Of a DNA stretch of 64,000 nt, positions 59,869 to 64,000 are shown one piece after another. Positions within the stretch are counted from its first letter, which is position 1; each line of letters opens with the position of its first letter. A model generated the notes under the pieces. That model saw nothing but the letters and a program-made list of their open reading frames with translations. It had not been told where the DNA came from and made no database searches. Origin of the DNA: Streptomyces sp. HD (GTDB taxonomy: Bacteria; Actinomycetota; Actinomycetes; Streptomycetales; Streptomycetaceae); assembly GCF_028369295.1 (NCBI RefSeq), contig NZ_JAQMYP010000044.1, forward strand, positions 25,665 to 89,664, in the 5' to 3' direction. The position numbers and the translations under genes are program-made.

Positions 59869-60807
59869 ATGGAACCGGTCATCATCGTCCTGATCATTCT
59901 GGTGGTGTTGGTCTTCATCGCCCTGATCAAGACGATTCAGGTCATCCCGCAGGCGAGCGCCGCCATCGTCGAGCGCTTCGGCCGCTACACGCGGACACTC
60001 AACGCGGGCCTCAACATCGTGGTCCCTTTCATCGACACCATCCGCAACCGCATCGACCTGCGTGAACAGGTTGTGCCGTTCCCGCCGCAGCCGGTGATCA
60101 CCCAGGACAACCTGGTCGTGAACATCGACACCGTCATCTACTACCAGGTGACCGACGCCCGCGCCGCCACCTACGAAGTCGCCAGCTACATCCAGGCGAT
60201 CGAGCAGCTCACGGTCACCACGCTCCGCAACATCATCGGCGGCATGGACCTCGAACGCACCCTGACCTCCCGCGAGGAGATCAACGCGGCCCTGCGCGGC
60301 GTCCTCGACGAGGCCACCGGCAAGTGGGGCATCCGCGTCAACCGAGTCGAGCTGAAGGCGATCGAACCGCCCACCTCCATCCAGGACTCGATGGAGAAGC
60401 AGATGCGCGCCGACCGTGACAAGCGCGCCGCGATCCTCACCGCCGAAGGTACGCGCCAGGCCGCCATCCTCACCGCCGAAGGTGAGAAGCAGTCCCAGAT
60501 CCTCCGCGCCGAAGGTGAAGCCAAGGCCGCCGCCCTGCGCGCGGAAGGCGAGGCCCAGGCGGTCCGCACGGTCTTCGAGGCCATCCACGCCGGCGACCCG
60601 GACCAGAAGCTCCTCTCCTACCAGTACCTCCAGATGCTCCCGAAGATCGCCGAGGGCGACGCCAACAAGCTCTGGATCGTCCCCAGCGAAATCGGCGACG
60701 CCCTCAAGGGCCTCTCCGGCGCCATGGGCAACCTGGGCGGCCTGGGCGGCGGTTCAGGCAACGGCGGTTCGGGATCGGAACGCCGAGAGAAGCCGTCGAT
60801 CGACTGA
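59869..60807 (+). CDS. SPFH/stomatin-like membrane-scaffold protein
   Basis: 312 aa: an N-terminal helix (VIIVLIILVVLVFIALIKTI), a SPFH/band-7 domain (IPQASAAIVERFGRYTRTLN, LVVNIDTVIYYQVTDARAAT) and a helical stretch of Glu-Gly-Lys repeats (ILTAEGTRQAAILTAEGEKQ). A Gly-rich end follows. Stomatins oligomerise as membrane scaffolds for proteases or lipid microdomains. Together with NfeD it forms the usual two-gene pair. Confidence 0.92.
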   Translation: MEPVIIVLIILVVLVFIALIKTIQVIPQASAAIVERFGRYTRTLNAGLNIVVPFIDTIRNRIDLREQVVPFPPQPVITQDNLVVNIDTVIYYQVTDARAATYEVASYIQAIEQLTVTTLRNIIGGMDLERTLTSREEINAALRGVLDEATGKWGIRVNRVELKAIEPPTSIQDSMEKQMRADRDKRAAILTAEGTRQAAILTAEGEKQSQILRAEGEAKAAALRAEGEAQAVRTVFEAIHAGDPDQKLLSYQYLQMLPKIAEGDANKLWIVPSEIGDALKGLSGAMGNLGGLGGGSGNGGSGSERREKPSID

Positions 60808-60828
60808 CGCGGATTGCCGTACGACAAA

Positions 60829-60859
60829 GGGGCCCGCCTTCTCAAAGAAGGCGGGCCCC
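60829..60859. terminator. Bidirectional terminator
   Basis: GGGGCCCGCCTTCT, loop CAA, AGAAGGCGGGCCCC: a perfect 14-bp stem after the SPFH gene. Confidence 0.9.
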
Positions 60860-60868
60860 AGTGCCGCC

Positions 60869-60900
60869 AGGGGCGCGGGGAACTGCGCGACCAGCCACGC
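60869..60900 (+). repeat. Intergenic repeat family A, copy 4
   Basis: Core GGCGCGGGGAACTGCGCGA at 60872-60890, then ccagccacgcac. It follows the terminator of the SPFH gene and precedes the 3' end of the convergent HNH gene. Confidence 0.8.
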
Positions 60901-60944
60901 ACAGCCCGCAGCCAACGAACAACCCAAGACCCAACGGCGATTAG

Positions 60945-61451
60945 CTACGCCGCATCCATCGCCAGCCAATCCGGCAGCGCCGCAAAGTCATCGGCCCCCA
61001 ACGCCAGCAGCATCGCATCGGCGGGAGTGGGCTCGAACGGCTCCCGAAGCAACGGCATACCCGCCTGCTCAGGCGTCCGGTCGGCCTTCCGATGATTGTC
61101 CTCCGCACACGAGGCGACCGTATTCAGCCACGTGTCCTGCCCACCCCGCGACTTCGGCACCACATGGTCCACCGTCGTGGCCCTGCGCCCGCAGTACGCG
61201 CACCGGTGCCGGTCCCGCACCAGAACACCCCGCCTCGACCACGGCGCTTGTCTTCGGAACGGCACCCGTACGTACCTGCACAGCCTGATCACCCGGGGCG
61301 CCGGTATGTCCACCTCGGCTCCACGCATACGCAGTTCGGGGTGGGCCTGCTCGACGACGGCCTTGTCCTGAAGCACCAGAACGACGGCTCGATTCAACGT
61401 CACCGTCGACAGCGGCTCGAAGCTCGCGTTCAGTACCAGCGTGTCCCGCAT
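60945..61451 (-). CDS. HNH endonuclease family protein
   Basis: 168 aa: an N-terminal domain (LVLNASFEPLSTVTLNRAVV) followed by an HNH motif with zinc Cys pairs (CAYCGRRATTVDHVVPKSRG, then NTVASCAEDNHRKADRTPEQ). This lineage is chromosomal and conserved in Actinobacteria, not linked here to phage or an intron; its DNA target is unknown. ATG 61451 has GGAGG about 10 nt upstream. Confidence 0.9.
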   Translation of the reverse strand: MRDTLVLNASFEPLSTVTLNRAVVLVLQDKAVVEQAHPELRMRGAEVDIPAPRVIRLCRYVRVPFRRQAPWSRRGVLVRDRHRCAYCGRRATTVDHVVPKSRGGQDTWLNTVASCAEDNHRKADRTPEQAGMPLLREPFEPTPADAMLLALGADDFAALPDWLAMDAA

Positions 61452-61543
61452 TGCAGCCCACCTCCCGTGCGCACCTGCCCACCCCCTGGCGGACTGGGAT
61501 CAACTCTGGCCGGGCACGCCGAGATGGACAACGAAATAAAAAA

Positions 61544-61581
61544 TGCCCGCCCCCGATCACTTCCATGACCAGGGGCGGGCA
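61544..61581. terminator. Terminator between PEBP and HNH genes
   Basis: TGCCCGCCCC / GGGGCGGGCA, a 10-bp stem. It is flanked by an A-run on the + strand, which gives a U-run for minus-strand transcripts leaving the PEBP gene. Confidence 0.8.
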
Positions 61582-61596
61582 AACGTTCCATGAACG

Positions 61597-62136
61597 TCAG
61601 GCTTCGGCGGGCACCTCGTACTCACCGATCACATGCGCACGCGCGATCGCCTTGAACCGCAGATTGAACCCGACGACGGCCGGGCTGGCGTCCGAATCCG
61701 GACCGAGCTTCTCCTGATCCACGGCGTACACCGTGAACACATAGCGGTGCGGTCCGTCCCCGGCAGGCGGTGCGGCGCCACCGAAGTCCTTCGACCCGTA
61801 GTCGTTACGAGCCTGGACGGCACCCTCCGGAAGCCCCTCGAACTTGCCGCTGCCCGCCCCCGCCGGCAGCTCGGTCACCGAGGCCGGGATGTCGAAGACG
61901 ACCCAGTGCCAGAACCCGCTCCCCGTAGGGGCGTCCGGGTCGTAGCAGGTCACGGCGAAGCTCTTGGTCTCGGCCGGGAAGCCCTCCCAGCGCAGCTGCG
62001 GTGAGGTGTTGCCGGCCGCGTAGACCTGAGCGTCCTTGAGGGTCCCGCCCTGCTCGACGTCCTCGCTCGCGACCGTGAAGGACGGCACGGGCGGATGGAA
62101 GTCGTGCGGCAGCGGCCGCCTCTTGAGCTCGGTCAC
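61597..62136 (-). CDS. YbhB/YbcL-type phosphatidylethanolamine-binding-like protein
   Basis: 179 aa, PEBP fold: TCYDPDAPTGSGFWHWVVFD near residue 63 (the DPDxP...HW ligand pocket), ARNDYGSKDFGGAAPPAGDG near 108 and HRYVFTVYAVD near 130. The molecular role of bacterial members is not established. GTG 62136 has GGAGG upstream. Confidence 0.9.
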   Translation of the reverse strand: MTELKRRPLPHDFHPPVPSFTVASEDVEQGGTLKDAQVYAAGNTSPQLRWEGFPAETKSFAVTCYDPDAPTGSGFWHWVVFDIPASVTELPAGAGSGKFEGLPEGAVQARNDYGSKDFGGAAPPAGDGPHRYVFTVYAVDQEKLGPDSDASPAVVGFNLRFKAIARAHVIGEYEVPAEA

Positions 62137-62179
62137 TTCGATACCTCCTGACGAAACAGTGGAATCAGCAGTTCCGAGC

Positions 62180-62962
62180 CTAGAACCAGTTGCGCTTGCT
62201 GCCGACCTCGGACAGCCACTGGTTGAGGTACGCCGCCCAGTCGGTCCCGTGGAAGTCGTTCAGGCTCACCTGGAACGACCGGAAGGTGTCACTGCCCTCG
62301 CTGAACAGCCCCGGCTTCTTGTCCATCTCCAGGACGACGTCCATCGTGTGCTCGTCCGCGACGAAGCTCAGCTCGACCTGGTTGATCCCGCGGTACTGCT
62401 GCGGCGGGAAGAACTCGATCTCCTGGTAGAACGGCAGCTTCTGCCGGGTACCGCGGATGTGACCGCGCTCCATGTCCGCGCTCTTGAAGCGGAAGCCCAG
62501 CTGGATGAAGGCATCGAGGATCGCCTTCTGCGCGGGCAGCGGATGCACGTTGATCGGGTCCAGGTCGGTGGAGTCCACGGCCCGAGCGATCGCCAGCTCT
62601 GTGCTCACACCGATGTTCATGCCACGCAGCGTCTGACCGTCGATCGTGGTGACCGGCGTCTCCCACGGGATCTCCAGCCCGAACGGCACCGCGTGCACAG
62701 CGCCCGGCTGCAGCTCGAAGGCACCACCGAGCTGCATCTTCGTGAACTCGATGTCCTGCTTGTACTCCGAGTCCTGGCCCTCGACCTCGACACGCGCCTG
62801 AAGCCCCACGGACAGGCCCTCGATGTTCTGGCTGACGGACCCGCCCTGAATCCGCACCTCGCCCTGGACGACACCGCCCGGAACGACGTTGACCTCGGTC
62901 AGCACCGTCTCGACCGAAGCACCGCCGGCCCCCAGGCTCGCGAGCAGCTTCTTGAACGCCAT
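62180..62962 (-). CDS. Spo0M-family sporulation-control protein
   Basis: 260 aa with the arrestin-like Spo0M fold: MAFKKLLASLGAGGASVETV at the start, then VPGGVVQGEVRIQGGSVSQN and the C-terminal EIEFFPPQQYRGINQVELSF. Spo0M influences sporulation onset in Bacillus; here a role in differentiation or membrane stress is inference. GAGGAG precedes ATG 62962. It is divergent from the DNA glycosylase gene. Confidence 0.9.
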   Translation of the reverse strand: MAFKKLLASLGAGGASVETVLTEVNVVPGGVVQGEVRIQGGSVSQNIEGLSVGLQARVEVEGQDSEYKQDIEFTKMQLGGAFELQPGAVHAVPFGLEIPWETPVTTIDGQTLRGMNIGVSTELAIARAVDSTDLDPINVHPLPAQKAILDAFIQLGFRFKSADMERGHIRGTRQKLPFYQEIEFFPPQQYRGINQVELSFVADEHTMDVVLEMDKKPGLFSEGSDTFRSFQVSLNDFHGTDWAAYLNQWLSEVGSKRNWF

Positions 62963-63102
62963 GACTCTCCTCTTCTCAGAGTGGATCCCTGATCCCTACA
63001 AACGCGATCCGGCCGTGGCCGGTTCCGCGCTCTCACCCTGGCAAGCCGCACGCCCCCTGACCACCCCGTTGCGACCCCCCGTCTGCACTACCCTCGGACG
63101 GC

Positions 63103-63753
63103 ATGATCGCGACCCCCGACCGTACGCCCCTGCCCCGGGACTTCTTCGACCGCCCCGTCCTCGAAGTCGCCCCCGACCTCCTGGGCCGCATCCTCGTACG
63201 CACCACCCCGGACGGTCCGATCGCCCTGCGTCTCACGGAGGTCGAGGCCTACGACGGCCCGAACGACCCCGGCTCCCACGCCTACCGCGGGCGCACACCC
63301 CGCAATGACGTGATGTTCGGTCCCCCCGGGCACATCTACGTCTACTTCACCTACGGCATGTGGCACTGCATGAACCTGGTGTGCGGCCCCGACGGCCAGG
63401 CATGCGCGGTCCTGCTGCGCGCCGGCGAGATCGTCGAGGGCGCCGAGCTTGCCCGCAAACGTCGACTCTCGGCCCGCAACGACAAGGAACTGGCCAAAGG
63501 CCCGGCCCGCCTGGCCACCGCCCTTGACGTGGACCGAGCCCTCGACGGCACGGACGCGTGCGCCTCCGGCGAGACACCCCTGAGGATCCTCACCGGCACA
63601 CCCGTTCCCTCCGACCAGGTACGCAACGGCCCGCGCACCGGCGTTGCGGGTGACGGCGGCAACGGCGACATCCACCCCTGGCGCTACTGGATCGCCAACG
63701 ACCCCACGGTGAGCCCCTATCGGGCCCATGTCCCGAGGCGCCGCTCAAGTTGA
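63103..63753 (+). CDS. 3-methyladenine DNA glycosylase (AAG/Mpg family)
   Basis: 216-aa alkylpurine DNA glycosylase: LLGRILVRTTPDGPIALRLT, TEVEAYDGPNDPGSHAYRGR (catalytic Glu), NDVMFGPPGHIYVYFTYGMW and LAKGPARLATAL. It excises alkylated bases in base-excision repair. No clear ribosome-binding site precedes ATG 63103; a TACCCT -10-like sequence 8 nt upstream suggests a leaderless or near-leaderless mRNA. Its stop overlaps the promoter at 63750. Confidence 0.93.
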   Translation: MIATPDRTPLPRDFFDRPVLEVAPDLLGRILVRTTPDGPIALRLTEVEAYDGPNDPGSHAYRGRTPRNDVMFGPPGHIYVYFTYGMWHCMNLVCGPDGQACAVLLRAGEIVEGAELARKRRLSARNDKELAKGPARLATALDVDRALDGTDACASGETPLRILTGTPVPSDQVRNGPRTGVAGDGGNGDIHPWRYWIANDPTVSPYRAHVPRRRSS

Positions 63754-63778
63754 CGCGCCTAGGCGAGGCGCGTAACGT
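63750..63778 (+). promoter_or_regulatory. Consensus vegetative promoter, possibly rRNA operon
   Basis: TTGACG, exactly 17 nt, TAACGT. It is the best sigma-70-like promoter in the window, firing rightwards out of it. No coding sequence follows in the remaining 220 nt. Confidence 0.65.
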
Positions 63779-64000
63779 GGCCCGAGCCGCTGAACCGGGT
63801 ACTGCGCAGTCAGCAGCCGGAGCGGCCAACCCACTACCTACGAAACACCCTCAACGGGGTCGATTTTGGCGTGCCCGCATGCCCGAATTCGAACCTCCGG
63901 AGCCCGATTAGGAATCGGGCGGGGGAATCGGTTAACGTAGTGAATGTCGAAAGGCCGACGGGCGAAAGCCCAGAGCCTCCCGGCAATCCCGCCGACAGGG
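63779..64000 (+). other. Noncoding leader/promoter region at the right edge
   Basis: 222 nt without a supported gene. It holds the hairpin CCCGATT-AGG-AATCGGG (63903-63919), a second TAACGT -10-like hexamer (63933-63938), and a GNRA hairpin GGGC-GAAA-GCCC (63960-63971). Successive promoters and hairpins would fit the multi-promoter region of a Streptomyces rRNA operon lying beyond the window; this is inference. Confidence 0.45.

Noticed and set aside
60945..61451. HNH gene as a mobile or phage element
   Set aside because: No flanking repeats, integrase or phage genes; codon use matches neighbours and the family is chromosomal in Streptomyces.
63867..63942. tRNA-Arg(CCT)-like sequence on the minus strand (CCCGA-TTCCTAA-TCGGG, then GGTTCGAATTC)
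   Set aside because: The anticodon arm looks right, but the T-arm does not pair and no acceptor or D-arm is found. It is better explained as a hairpin in the promoter region, or at most a tRNA relic.

Overview
The window is ordinary chromosomal DNA of a Streptomyces species. Evidence: very high GC with G/C-ending codons throughout, many GTG starts and one TTG start, dense gene packing with ATGA/GTGA overlaps, and lineage-typical genes: a Cys-less short chaplin (ChpE type), a streptophobe-family protein, an SGM_5486-type 38-aa membrane protein, an actinobacterial Asp23/AmaP cluster, Spo0M, and a fabG-fabI pair. The order chpE ... fabI-fabG recalls the S. coelicolor SCO1800-SCO1815 neighbourhood, read in the opposite direction (from memory, not computed). 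I see no phage, IS element, CRISPR array, conjugative module or biosynthetic gene cluster.

Layout. 0-7 kb: class II aldolase, a 750-nt repeat-rich spacer, an alpha/beta hydrolase, an actinobacterial hypothetical, a VOC protein, and an ABC-F ATPase preceded by a leaderless 7-codon uORF. 7-12 kb: small HTH protein, enoyl-CoA hydratase and the Asp23/DUF2273/DUF6286/AmaP envelope cluster. 12-20 kb: a minus-strand block (SSS symporter, ECF-like sigma factor, one-TM protein, GH15 hydrolase), then DUF3311 and cstA with its ybdD-like partner. 20-31 kb: a frameshifted gene, SURF1, a zinc-ribbon protein, a DEDDh exonuclease with BRCT, VIT1-type and MFS transporters, a zinc alcohol dehydrogenase, a CopD-like protein, a 35-bp minisatellite, a CaiB/BaiF CoA-transferase behind a strong operator-like palindrome, and a secreted subtilase. 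31-42 kb: DUF485 plus acetate-type symporter under a candidate Crp site, moaA, small proteins, tyrS, tldE/tldD, and fabG-fabI. 42-52 kb: a GntR/FadR regulator divergent from an MFS exporter, small membrane proteins, a SixA-like phosphatase, serB, a streptophobe protein divergent from a double-FHA ABC exporter, and a secreted SLT lytic transglycosylase with a highly structured 5' leader. 53-64 kb: QueA-like protein plus SDR, a GAF histidine kinase with NarL-type regulator, chpE, a hypothetical, an ABC ATPase, an NfeD-SPFH pair, HNH, PEBP, Spo0M and a 3-methyladenine DNA glycosylase. The right edge carries a consensus vegetative promoter and hairpins and may be the start of an rRNA-operon promoter region.

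Functional themes are envelope and stress homeostasis (Asp23/AmaP, GlsB, SPFH/NfeD, SLT enzyme, chaplin), carbon uptake and use (CstA, acetate and SSS symporters, GH15), and housekeeping (tyrS, serB, moaA, fabG/fabI). Several + strand genes are followed by members of two intergenic repeat families, in four and two copies. The most interesting unexplained signals are the four-way-junction-like leader of the SLT gene, the leaderless uORF before the ABC-F gene, the sigma factor embedded in the symporter-GH15 block, the operator upstream of the CoA-transferase, and the minisatellites.
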